Shown: positions 53,410 through 61,451 of the stretch, in pieces
Numbering within the stretch: the stretch's first letter is position 1
Layout: the number at the start of each line of letters is the position of its first letter
NCBI RefSeq assembly: GCF_012641335.1
Contig: NZ_JABAID010000006.1
Location: forward strand, 1-64,000
DNA: 64,000 nucleotides
Reading direction: 5' to 3'
Source: Novosphingobium sp. ERN07
Lineage (GTDB): Bacteria; Pseudomonadota; Alphaproteobacteria; Sphingomonadales; Sphingomonadaceae
Program-made: the position numbers and the translations under genes
The notes under the pieces: generated by a model
What the model was told of the DNA's origin: nothing
Seen by the model: the letters and a program-made list of their open reading frames with translations, nothing else
Databases searched by the model: none

Positions 53410-53660
53410 TCTGGGTCACCGTGACGGAGCCGAATTTGCTTCAGCGCGAGGCGCGAGGAAGGAGCAATGCAGAGGCATTGTGACTGACGAGCAACGCTGC
53501 GCTGGAGCAAATGCGGCCCGCCGCTTTGCGGTTGCGAAAGGAAGCTCGCTGGACAGCGTTGCATCGCTTGCAGGGGCAACCAGCCCCTGCTGCACGCTGC
53601 GCCTTGCCAGCGAGCTTCCTTTCGCAATCACGATGATCCAGATTGGTCGGAAAGTGCTCT
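53392..53660. mobile_element. 269-bp MITE-like element with terminal inverted repeats
   Basis: AGAGCACTTTCCGACCAATC continues to CTGG at 53414 and is mirrored perfectly at 53638-53660 (23 bases). Past this the match continues imperfectly (TCAxCGTG). A second perfect 19-base inverted pair lies inside, 53534-53552 and 53607-53625 (GCGAAAGGAAGCTCGCTGG). No reading frame of its own. No clear target duplication, so movement is inferred. Confidence 0.75.
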
Positions 53661-54137
53661 AAGCGCAGACTTCACAATCCCCCCCTGAATGGTTCCAAAA
53701 TGGCCCTAAAGCCCCCCTATCGCTCCGGCCTGAACCACCGGATGAACCATCCGCACAGCGGGCATTCAGGAATGTAAACGCGATTTTACACGGGGAAATA
53801 CCACCATTCCCGAAGGCCTTGCCCTTGCCACCCGGCAAGCCCCGTCCCTAGGGGCGTTACGTAACAGTCCAGGGTCGCGGACGGGTGCCTTTCAGCCGCG
53901 ATCCTTGCCGGTGGCCTGCCGAAGGGCGGGCTGCCGGCAGAACTTGGGGGGCTGCAATTCGCATTAAGGGATTTATGCACGTGTCATCGGAATAGTGAGG
54001 CGTCACCATAGCTGTAGGAATCTCAGAAGAAGTTTTCCGCTGCAAAATTGCCTAATGCGTAGCCCGCTGGAGATTTCTCGTTAGGGGTGCGATGTTGGCG
54101 GCACTTTTTTCACATCGTGCTTGACGGGAGTTCCAGA
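53661..54137. other. Gene-poor stretch before the restriction pair
   Basis: About 480 bases with no convincing gene. The base composition drops toward the right. Small G+C-rich hairpins (GGCCTTGCCCTTGCCACCC region) are seen near 53815, but nothing specific. Confidence 0.4.
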
Positions 54138-54809
54138 TTGCGAAAAGATCCTGTTATGTTCCAATCATCGGAAGTCTCGGAAGCTGGGGCGAATCTTCTC
54201 GCAACCGCTCGTGGAAAATCCTTCGGGACAATTTTGGCTGACCCTCCGTGGCAGTTCCAGAACCGTACCGGGAAGGTCGCTCCAGAGCATAAGCGACTGA
54301 ACCGCTACGGCACCATGACGCTGGACGAAATCTGCGATCTACCGGTCGAGCAAATTGCAGCTGATCCCGCCCACCTTTATCTGTGGGTTCCCAACGCCTT
54401 GTTACCGGATGGACTAAAAGTTATGGAAGCATGGGGCTTCCGTTACATCTCCAACATCGTCTGGCACAAAGTGCGCAAAGACGGTGGTTCAGACGGGCGT
54501 GGCGTTGGTTTCTACTTCCGTAACGTCACCGAACTATTGCTATTCGGAGTGCGTGGGAAGAACGCCCGAACGTTAGACCCCGGCCGTAGTCAAGTTAATA
54601 TGATTCAGTCGCGGAAGCGCGAGCATAGCCGAAAGCCAGACGAACAATATAAGATAATCGAGGATTGTAGCTGGGGGCCCCGACTTGAAATGTTCAGTCG
54701 AGGAAAGCGCACAGGCTGGACAGTTTGGGGCAATCAGGCAGATGATGACTATCGCCCAAGCTGGGACACCTACTCATACAATAGCACAATTGGAGTTCCC
54801 GCTGAATGA
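54138..54809 (+). CDS. MT-A70 family adenine methyltransferase
   Basis: Encodes 223 aa. The catalytic motif is FGTILADPPWQFQNRTG (DPPW); HLYLWVPNALLPDGL and FRYISNIVWHKVRKDG follow, and SRGKRTGWTVWGNQ is near the end. MT-A70 enzymes methylate the N6 of adenine. A TTG at 54138 has GGGAG seven bases before it; ATGs at 54087 and 54156 are alternatives. Lower G+C than the neighbours. Its end overlaps the next gene (ATGA); together they look like a restriction-modification system. Confidence 0.9.
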   Translation: MRKDPVMFQSSEVSEAGANLLATARGKSFGTILADPPWQFQNRTGKVAPEHKRLNRYGTMTLDEICDLPVEQIAADPAHLYLWVPNALLPDGLKVMEAWGFRYISNIVWHKVRKDGGSDGRGVGFYFRNVTELLLFGVRGKNARTLDPGRSQVNMIQSRKREHSRKPDEQYKIIEDCSWGPRLEMFSRGKRTGWTVWGNQADDDYRPSWDTYSYNSTIGVPAE

Positions 54810-55573
54810 GCGGCGATGATGAGTTTCTCGATAACGACGATGACGCGATTGTCGACGATGGGCATGATGTTTCCAGCGGCAAAGCCGCGGATCATCGGAG
54901 TTTGGTCGAAGCCAGCTTCCCAGCAGAAATCGCAAGAAAATTTGAACTCTATAGTTATCGTAATGCCGCGTCTGTGCTTGCTACCAGTTTTCCTGAACAA
55001 TTCGCCAGTCTGCTTGATGGCTTGACGAAGTTCCAAATCTCCAAGAAGATGATACGCACACCGGGCGGCAGCAAGGGTCCGATTGCCAAATACGTAGACA
55101 CGCTTTTTGGCGAAGGGGACGGCTGGAAGGAGGCGCGAATCGCGGCAGACCTTCACGTCAAGCTGATGCATGCGAAGAAAAGAGATATTATTCTCGATCA
55201 ATATGTTCGAGAAGGCTTTCTCGACGGCCATCGCATCGATTTCTTGAACGGGCGAGTAGCACTTGATTTAGAGTGGAATAGTAAGGACCAGACTTACGAT
55301 CGCGATCTCTATGCATTTTCAGCATTTTACGAAGCTGGTGCGATTGACGTCGGTGTCGTGCTAACCCGTGGATCATCACTCGACACTACATTTCTGAAAG
55401 GGCTGGGGAAGGTACTGAAGAAAGATGGGTCCGAGGGAGAGGCGGAAGTCTTCAAAAAGTTTGGAGCGTCAACCACTTGGATGGGAAAACTACTCTACCG
55501 CTTAGACGCAGGTCGAAATGGCGGATGCCCCGTTCTGGCAATTGGCATTACGCCTCAGTGCGTGGTGGATTAG
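54806..55573 (+). CDS. BglII/BstYI-like restriction endonuclease
   Basis: Encodes 255 aa. After an acidic start, FELYSYRNAASVLATSFPE and the segment HRIDFLNGRVALDLEWNSKD with DRDLYAFSAFYEAGAIDVG match BglII-type restriction nucleases, where the aspartate and the following ExN/ExQ site bind metal. BglII cuts within GATC-containing sites; the site here is not known. ATG overlaps the methylase stop, as in a coupled restriction system. Confidence 0.85.
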   Translation: MSGDDEFLDNDDDAIVDDGHDVSSGKAADHRSLVEASFPAEIARKFELYSYRNAASVLATSFPEQFASLLDGLTKFQISKKMIRTPGGSKGPIAKYVDTLFGEGDGWKEARIAADLHVKLMHAKKRDIILDQYVREGFLDGHRIDFLNGRVALDLEWNSKDQTYDRDLYAFSAFYEAGAIDVGVVLTRGSSLDTTFLKGLGKVLKKDGSEGEAEVFKKFGASTTWMGKLLYRLDAGRNGGCPVLAIGITPQCVVD

Positions 55574-55751
55574 TTTCGGCGGCTTCGATCCGATTGATTG
55601 AACGCAATTGATTCCAAAAGTGTGACAATGATGGTGTCCCTTGCGCACCTTCCTTTGTCTCAGTGCTTTTGGGTGAACCACCCAAAAACCATTTTCCTAC
55701 ATCCCCCGTCCTGCGGTACACGATCCCGTTTTGTTCCAACGGGAGCGCCCG

Positions 55752-56939
55752 ATGCCGCATCATGCCGATACCGCCAAAGCCACCGCCTTCGAACCCTCAT
55801 CGTTTGGCAGGGGGTGGATTCCCGCCAGCCGGGATATCGGGCTTCCCAATGATGATCTGCCCCCGCGCGATGCGGGCGGGCAGGTGGATTGGGCTGGGTG
55901 GGCGCGGGCGGAACGCACGAAGGACAGCGCTGGAGTCCCCCTCCCGCAGGCGGGAGGGGAGTCCAAAGACACCCTTTCGGCTGCGCCGTCGGGTGGCCAC
56001 AGCTTCACCCCCCTCCTCATCGCGCGGTTCCTCGAACACCTCAGCCGTTCCGGCAATGTTCGCGCGGCGGCGTTGGCGGCGGGGGTTTCGCAGCAGACGG
56101 CCTATGTGCGCCGTCGCCGCGATCCGGCTTTTGCTGCAGGGTGGGAGGCCGCGCTGCTCCATGCGCGGGCGGCGGCGGAGCAGGTGCTGGCCGAGCGCGC
56201 GATCATGGGGACGACCGAGACGATCTGGTATCGCGGCGAGGCGGTGGGCCAGCGCCAGCGCTTCGATGCGCGGTTGCTGCTCGCCCACCTCGCGCGGCTC
56301 GATGCCCGCGCCGCCAAGGCCAGCCCCGCCATCCACCGCCTTGCCGAGGAGTTCGACGACATGCTCCTCGCGCTGGGTGAGGGCGAGGCGCCCGCTGAGG
56401 CCGCCTGCCTCCCCGATCCCGAACGCGAACGCTTCATCGAAGAGAGCGAGGCAGAAGCCTTGCGGACCTTCCACGAAACCTGCCCCGAACCCGCCGAGGA
56501 TGACGACGACGCCACCTGGGATCTCTGGGGCGAAGTCCGCGACGGCATGATAGCCGAAGCCCGCACCCGCGCAGAACGGGAATGGGACGGCGAAACCGAC
56601 GCCCGCTGCGCAAGGCTCGAAGCGCTGTTCCCGGGGGAGGTAGAGCAGGAGGTGGCTGCCGAGCCTGTCTCGCAAAATCCCCGTCACCCCGGGCTCGACC
56701 CGGGGTCCCGCTTCACCGTCGCACCATCGCAACCGGAGGCCGGAGAAACCCCCTCTGCACCGTGTAAACCCCGTAAACCCCTCAGCGATCTGAAATGCGG
56801 AACCGCCGCACCGGCGCTGCTGGCATCAAGCCTCAATTGGCCCCTTCCAGCGCCTCACCTGCTTCAAGCCACGCCGCTTCCGCCTCCTCAAGATCCGTGG
56901 ACAGCTTGGCCCGCCGCTGTGACAGGTCACCCATGCTGA
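55752..56939 (+). CDS. Terminase-small-subunit-like hypothetical protein
   Basis: Encodes up to 395 aa. The clear part is FTPLLIARFLEHLSRSGNVR, AAALAAGVSQQTAYVRRRRD and PAFAAGWEAALLHARAAAEQ, a helix-turn-helix like that of phage terminase small subunits. Two stretches come from palindromic repeats: near residue 67 (GVPLPQAGGESKD) and near residue 320 (RHPGLDPGSRF). The last 107 bases run into the 3' end of the ABC-F gene on the other strand, so the true end may have been lost. GGAG precedes the ATG at 55752. Confidence 0.7.
   Translation: MPHHADTAKATAFEPSSFGRGWIPASRDIGLPNDDLPPRDAGGQVDWAGWARAERTKDSAGVPLPQAGGESKDTLSAAPSGGHSFTPLLIARFLEHLSRSGNVRAAALAAGVSQQTAYVRRRRDPAFAAGWEAALLHARAAAEQVLAERAIMGTTETIWYRGEAVGQRQRFDARLLLAHLARLDARAAKASPAIHRLAEEFDDMLLALGEGEAPAEAACLPDPERERFIEESEAEALRTFHETCPEPAEDDDDATWDLWGEVRDGMIAEARTRAEREWDGETDARCARLEALFPGEVEQEVAAEPVSQNPRHPGLDPGSRFTVAPSQPEAGETPSAPCKPRKPLSDLKCGTAAPALLASSLNWPLPAPHLLQATPLPPPQDPWTAWPAAVTGHPC
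56690..56714. repeat. Family D repeat inside the 55752 gene
   Basis: CACCCCGGGCTCGACCCGGG matches the plan of the 15588 palindrome. Encodes HPGLDPGSR in the current frame. Marks an insertion within the reading frame. Confidence 0.75.
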
Positions 56940-58713
56940 GCTTGGCCAGATCGGGCGCGGCATTGGCGGGTTCGAACATCGCGCGGTCGATCCGGGCGAT
57001 TTCCGCCTGCAGCTTGGCCACTCGCTTTTCAGCCTGCTCCTGCGCCTTCTGCAGCGCCTTGTACGTCTCGCGCGCCGCCGCACGGGCCTTGCGGTCTTGA
57101 GCGCCGCCACCCTTGGCCTGCGGTTCGGACCCGCCTTCCGCCTTGGGCTGGTTGCGGCCGAGGATGAAGTCGATGTAGTCCTCGATGCTGCCGTCAAACG
57201 GCTTGGCCGTGCCGCTATCGACGAGGACCAGACGGTCGGCCACCAGTTCGGCCATGTGCCGGTCGTGGCTGATCAGGATCACCGCGCCCTTGTAGGCATT
57301 GAGCGCGTGCACCAGCGCCTCGCGCGCGTCGATATCAAGGTGGTTGGTCGGCTCGTCGAGCACCAGCATGTGCGGTGCGTCGCGGGTGACGAGGGCGAGG
57401 GCGAGGCGGGCGCGCTCACCGCCCGACAGCGTGCCGACGGCGCTCGTCGCGCGGTTGCCGGAAAAGCCGAAGCGGCCCAGTTGCGCGCGGACGGCGGCGG
57501 GGCTCTTGCCCTCCATCGCGCGCGTCATCAGTTCCAGCGGGGTGCCGCCATCGGCAATTTCCTCGACCTGATACTGGGTGAAGTAACCGACCTGCATCTT
57601 CCCCGTCGCCGTCATCGCCCCGTCCATCGGCGCAAGCTGCGCGGCGAGCAGGCGGGCGAGCGTGGTCTTGCCGTTGCCGTTGCGGCCGAGCAGGGCGATG
57701 CGGTCATCGGGATCGATGCGCAGGTTCAGCCGCTGCAGCACCGGCTTGCCGGGGGTGTAGCCAACGCTGGCGAGGTCGAGCGTGATCAGCGGCGGACGCA
57801 GTTCCTCGGGGTCAGGGAAGTCGAAGCTGAGCGAGGGATCTTCGACCACCGCCGCGATCGGTTGCATCTTGGCGAGCATCTTGGCGCGCGATTGCGCCTG
57901 CTTGGCGGTGGAGGCGCGGGCGGAATTGCGCGCGATGTAGTCCTTGAGCCGGTCCGCCTGCGCTTCTTGCGCGGCGCGGGCGGCGGCTTGTTGGGCCAGG
58001 CGTTCGTTGCGCTGGCGTTCAAAGCTGTCGTACCCGCCAGGATAGAGCGTGAGCTTGCCCGCGTGGAGGTGGACGATGTGGTCGGCCACGTTGTTGAGCA
58101 GATCACGCTCGTGACTGATCAGCAGCAGCGTGCCGGGATAGGCCTTGAGGAAGTTCTCCAGCCACAGCGTCGCTTCAAGATCGAGGTGGTTCGAAGGCTC
58201 GTCGAGCAGCAGCACATCGGGCGCGGAGAACAGCAGCGCGGCGAGCGCGACGCGCATCCGCCAGCCGCCGGAGAAGCTGTCGAGCGGCTGGCCTTGCATC
58301 TCCTCGTCAAAGCCGAGGCCGATGAGGATGCGCGCGGCACGGGCGTCGGCGCTGTAGGCATCGATGGCGAGCAGGCGGTCATGAACATCGCCCAGCCGGT
58401 TTGGGTCGGTGCAAGTCTCGGCCTCTGCGAGCAATTGCGTGCGTTCGACGTCGGCGGCGAGGACGGTTTCGAACGGGGTGGCGTTGCCTGCCGGGGCTTC
58501 CTGCGCGAGGTAGCCGAGGCGGGTGCGGCGGGGCATTTCGATGGCGCCTTCGTCCGGCTCGATCTCGCCGATGATGGCTTTGACCAGCGTGGATTTGCCC
58601 GCGCCGTTGCGACCGACAAGGCCGACGCGGGCGCGCGGGGGGATGGCAGCCGAGGCGCGGGAAATGATGTCGCGTCCGCCGAGGCGCACGGTGATGCCGT
58701 TGATGGTAAGCAT
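56833..58713 (-). CDS. ABC-F family ATPase
   Basis: Encodes 626 aa with two ABC domains: Walker A GLVGRNGAGKSTLVKAI and LLGRNGNGKTTLARLL, signatures FSGGWRMRVALAALL and LSGGERARLALALVT, Walker B DVLLLDEPSNHLDLEATL and MLVLDEPTNHLDIDARE. The linker between domains is typical of ABC-F translation factors (Uup/YheS group). A C-terminal coiled coil follows. These bind the ribosomal E site; no transmembrane part is present. Confidence 0.95.
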   Translation of the reverse strand: MLTINGITVRLGGRDIISRASAAIPPRARVGLVGRNGAGKSTLVKAIIGEIEPDEGAIEMPRRTRLGYLAQEAPAGNATPFETVLAADVERTQLLAEAETCTDPNRLGDVHDRLLAIDAYSADARAARILIGLGFDEEMQGQPLDSFSGGWRMRVALAALLFSAPDVLLLDEPSNHLDLEATLWLENFLKAYPGTLLLISHERDLLNNVADHIVHLHAGKLTLYPGGYDSFERQRNERLAQQAAARAAQEAQADRLKDYIARNSARASTAKQAQSRAKMLAKMQPIAAVVEDPSLSFDFPDPEELRPPLITLDLASVGYTPGKPVLQRLNLRIDPDDRIALLGRNGNGKTTLARLLAAQLAPMDGAMTATGKMQVGYFTQYQVEEIADGGTPLELMTRAMEGKSPAAVRAQLGRFGFSGNRATSAVGTLSGGERARLALALVTRDAPHMLVLDEPTNHLDIDAREALVHALNAYKGAVILISHDRHMAELVADRLVLVDSGTAKPFDGSIEDYIDFILGRNQPKAEGGSEPQAKGGGAQDRKARAAARETYKALQKAQEQAEKRVAKLQAEIARIDRAMFEPANAAPDLAKLSMGDLSQRRAKLSTDLEEAEAAWLEAGEALEGAN

Positions 58714-58860
58714 GGAAAAGGCAGGCGTCCGGTGCAGGAAATCGGGATGGATCGGGCGCGCGAGTCCCTGTCATACTCGCCCCGTGTAGGCAAGCGGAGT
58801 TGAAACCCATCAAGGTTCGCAAGGTGCCCCTGCCGCCCTCACAAATGTCGCTCCCACACA

Positions 58861-58938
58861 TTTCGTCATTCCCGCGCAGGCGGGAATCCAGTTTCCAAGG
58901 TTGCGCGCTGGATTCCCGCTTGCGCGGGAATGACGAAA
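58861..58938. repeat. Palindromic repeat, family A
   Basis: TTCGTCATTCCCGCGCAGGC facing GCTTGCGCGGGAATGACGAA, with GGAATCCAG near the loop. Third copy of the family in the window. Between the ABC-F gene and the next repeat. Confidence 0.92.
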
Positions 58939-58961
58939 ACGGGGGGTGAAACAGGTTTGTG

Positions 58962-59046
58962 CGTCCCCGCGCAGGCGGGGACCTCAGGAGGTTTAAGCAG
59001 ACGTTCCGTAACAACACCGAGGCCCCGCCTTCGCGGGGGAGCGGGG
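58962..59046. repeat. Palindromic repeat, family C
   Basis: GCGTCCCCGCGCAGGCGGGG at the left, CCCCGCCTTCGCGGGGGAGC at the right, with GTTCCGTAACAACACCGAGG in the middle. Directly upstream of the methylase-nuclease gene; with the family A copy it fills the gap of about 420 bases from 58714. Confidence 0.88.
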
Positions 59047-59137
59047 TTTTGGAAGGGGGGAGAGTGGGGTGCGCGATTTGGGGGAATGTGATGTGGCCCC
59101 CTTGCCGGGGGTAATCCGAAGGGGCAGAACGGCGGAT

Positions 59138-60742
59138 ATGACCAACACGCTTTATTACGGCGACAATCTTCACGTGCTGCGCGAACATGTGAAGGATGAG
59201 AGCGTCGATCTGATCTATCTTGATCCGCCGTTTAATTCGAACGCCAACTACAACATCCTGTTCAAATCGCCCGAAGGCCACAATTCGGACGCGCAGATCG
59301 AGGCGTTCGAGGATACGTGGCACTGGAATGCCAGCGCCGAGGCGGCGTTCGACGAAGTGATGCGCAGCGGCAATACGGCGGCGTTCGAACTGCTGCGGGC
59401 GATGCGCGGCTTTCTGGGCGACAACGACATGATGGCCTATCTGGCGATGATGGCGGTGCGCCTGCTGGAACTGCACCGCGTGCTGAAGCCGACAGGCTCG
59501 CTCTATCTGCACTGCGATCCGACCGCGAGCCATTACCTGAAGCTGTTGCTGGATGGGGTGTTTGGGGCGAAGGCGTTTACAAATGAAATAGTTTGGAAGC
59601 GGACTACTTCACGAGGGAATACAACGATCTCATATCCTGACGTGACGGATACCATTTTTTATTACTGCAAGTCGAACGATCACATTTATAATAAACTTTA
59701 TACGGCGTACAGTGAAAGTTATCTAGCTTCAAAGTATCGCTACAAAACAGCTGATGGCAGAATCTATCGGCTGGACAATCTACGGAATCCTGGCGTGCGG
59801 CCCAATCTGCACTATGAATACAAAGGATTTAAACCACACCCCAACGGGTGGGCAGTCTCGCGAGAGCGAATGGAGCAATTTGACCGTGAGGGTAGGCTTG
59901 AGTTTCCCAAGAGCCCCGAGGGAAGAATTCAGCTAAGGCGATTTTTGGATGAAATGGCGGGAACGCCAGTGAATACTCTCTGGGACGACATCGCGCCTTT
60001 GAATTCCCAAGCCCAAGAACGCCTCGGTTATCCCACCCAAAAACCCCTCGCCCTGCTCGAACGCATCATCGCGGCCTCGTCCAACGAGGGCGATGTGGTG
60101 CTCGATCCGTTCTGCGGGTGCGGGACGGCGGTTCATGCGGCGCAAAAGCTGGGGCGGCAGTGGCTGGGCATCGATGTAACGCATCTGGCCATCAGCCTGA
60201 TCGAAAAGCGGATGAAGGATGCCTTTCCGGGCGCAGACTTCACCGTGGAAGGGCGCCCGCAGGATTTGGGCGCGGCGCTCGATCTGGCGGAGCGGGACAA
60301 GTACCAGTTCCAGTGGTGGGCGGTGAGCCTTGTCGATGCGCTGCCCTATGGCGGCAAGAAGAAGGGCGCGGACGGCGGGATCGACGGGCTGATCTATTTC
60401 AAGCCCGATGGCAAGCGCACCGAAAAGGCGATTGTTTCGGTGAAGGGCGGAAAGAACGTGGACGTGAAGATGATCCGCGATCTGCATTCGGCGATGGAGC
60501 GCGAAAAGGCCCCATTCGGCGTGTTCATCTGCGCAGGGCTTCCGACCAAGCCGATGGAAAAGGAAGCCGCCGCCGTGGGGCTGTGGCAGAACGAATATAC
60601 CGGGCGGTCACATCCCCGGTTGCAAATCCTGACGCTGGCGGAACTGTTCAAGGGCAAGCGGCTCGATATTCCGTGGGTGGACGCCAGCGTGATGAAAAGC
60701 GCCAAGCGCGAGGACACTTCGCGGCAGGGGAATCTGTTGTGA
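59138..60742 (+). CDS. DNA adenine methylase fused to an Mrr-like nuclease domain
   Basis: Encodes 534 aa. The methylase part shows IYLDPPFNSNANYNILF (catalytic DPPF near residue 30) before DPFCGCGTAVHAAQKLGRQW near residue 326, the order of beta-class enzymes. The target region (about residues 145-290) is markedly AT-richer. The last 150 residues carry KGADGGIDGLIYF and EKAIVSVKGGKNVDV, the PD-(D/E)xK site of Mrr-type nucleases, then DLHSAMEREKAPFGVFICAG. So one chain may methylate and cut DNA. ATG at 59138 fits the family. Confidence 0.92.
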   Translation: MTNTLYYGDNLHVLREHVKDESVDLIYLDPPFNSNANYNILFKSPEGHNSDAQIEAFEDTWHWNASAEAAFDEVMRSGNTAAFELLRAMRGFLGDNDMMAYLAMMAVRLLELHRVLKPTGSLYLHCDPTASHYLKLLLDGVFGAKAFTNEIVWKRTTSRGNTTISYPDVTDTIFYYCKSNDHIYNKLYTAYSESYLASKYRYKTADGRIYRLDNLRNPGVRPNLHYEYKGFKPHPNGWAVSRERMEQFDREGRLEFPKSPEGRIQLRRFLDEMAGTPVNTLWDDIAPLNSQAQERLGYPTQKPLALLERIIAASSNEGDVVLDPFCGCGTAVHAAQKLGRQWLGIDVTHLAISLIEKRMKDAFPGADFTVEGRPQDLGAALDLAERDKYQFQWWAVSLVDALPYGGKKKGADGGIDGLIYFKPDGKRTEKAIVSVKGGKNVDVKMIRDLHSAMEREKAPFGVFICAGLPTKPMEKEAAAVGLWQNEYTGRSHPRLQILTLAELFKGKRLDIPWVDASVMKSAKREDTSRQGNLL

Positions 60743-60745
60743 AGC

Positions 60746-61345
60746 ATGGGTGAGACGGCAACCGATCCTGCTTTGTGTCCTTCACCGGAATGCCGTGTCA
60801 GCTTTTCGGTGCCCGTTCATGGCTGGATCTATCTGCATATTCGGGGCCTGACGCGCGGCGGAGGCAAAATCAGCTGTTCGGAAGTGCGCGATCCGTTTCC
60901 CGATTTCATCCGTTGGCTTGAAGCCATCATCGACCGCCCCCGCGCGGCAAGCTGGGTCATCGGGGATGAAGGCTCAACCAATATCCTGACTTGCGTTCCG
61001 CACCATTCACTGGGCAGCGAAGGCGACCATCTGATCGTAAACCGCCTCGATTGGGAAGAACATTGCGTACAGGAGTGGTCACCTGCTGAACTGGTGCGGG
61101 ATTTCTACACGGCGTTCGTGGAAATGACCGAACGGGCGGATTATGACCCGCGCGCGTGGGAATGGTCTGGCGATCCGCGCGACTATTGCGGGTCGCTATA
61201 TGAATCCGACGATCTCGATTGGCACTACCGGCCCGGCGCATTCCCCTATTCAGGCGCGCGGCTGCATTTGCTGCGATCACGCAAGATCGAGGCGTTCATC
61301 ACGGGTAGCGGAACTGAGCAACTGACACTGGCTTTCGATGGATGA
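60746..61345 (+). CDS. Hypothetical protein beside the methylase-nuclease
   Basis: Encodes 199 aa, beginning three bases after the methylase stop. Segments: VPVHGWIYLHIRGLTRGGGK, FPDFIRWLEAIIDRPRAASW and WSPAELVRDFYTAFVEMTER. No family is recognised; it looks like a soluble alpha/beta protein. It might be an immunity or accessory factor for the nuclease, judged only from its position. Confidence 0.65.
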   Translation: MGETATDPALCPSPECRVSFSVPVHGWIYLHIRGLTRGGGKISCSEVRDPFPDFIRWLEAIIDRPRAASWVIGDEGSTNILTCVPHHSLGSEGDHLIVNRLDWEEHCVQEWSPAELVRDFYTAFVEMTERADYDPRAWEWSGDPRDYCGSLYESDDLDWHYRPGAFPYSGARLHLLRSRKIEAFITGSGTEQLTLAFDG

Positions 61346-61360
61346 GCGACCGGTGAAGGG

Positions 61361-61430
61361 CGAGGCCGTTCCTTAACAACACCGAGGCCCCCGCCCCAAC
61401 GACATCTGGCGCGAGGGAGCGGGGCTTCTG
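61361..61430. repeat. Partial family C repeat
   Basis: GGCCGTTCCTTAACAACACC with GAGGCCCCCGCCCC and a right part CGCGAGGGAGCGGGG. The left arm is mostly lost. Lies between convergent genes. Confidence 0.7.
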
Positions 61431-61451
61431 GTAGTCGGAAGAAGGGCCTGA

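Noticed and set aside
57097..58803. 568-codon open frame on the plus strand
   Set aside because: Antisense to the ABC-F gene; composition (many Arg, His, Val) is a shadow effect.
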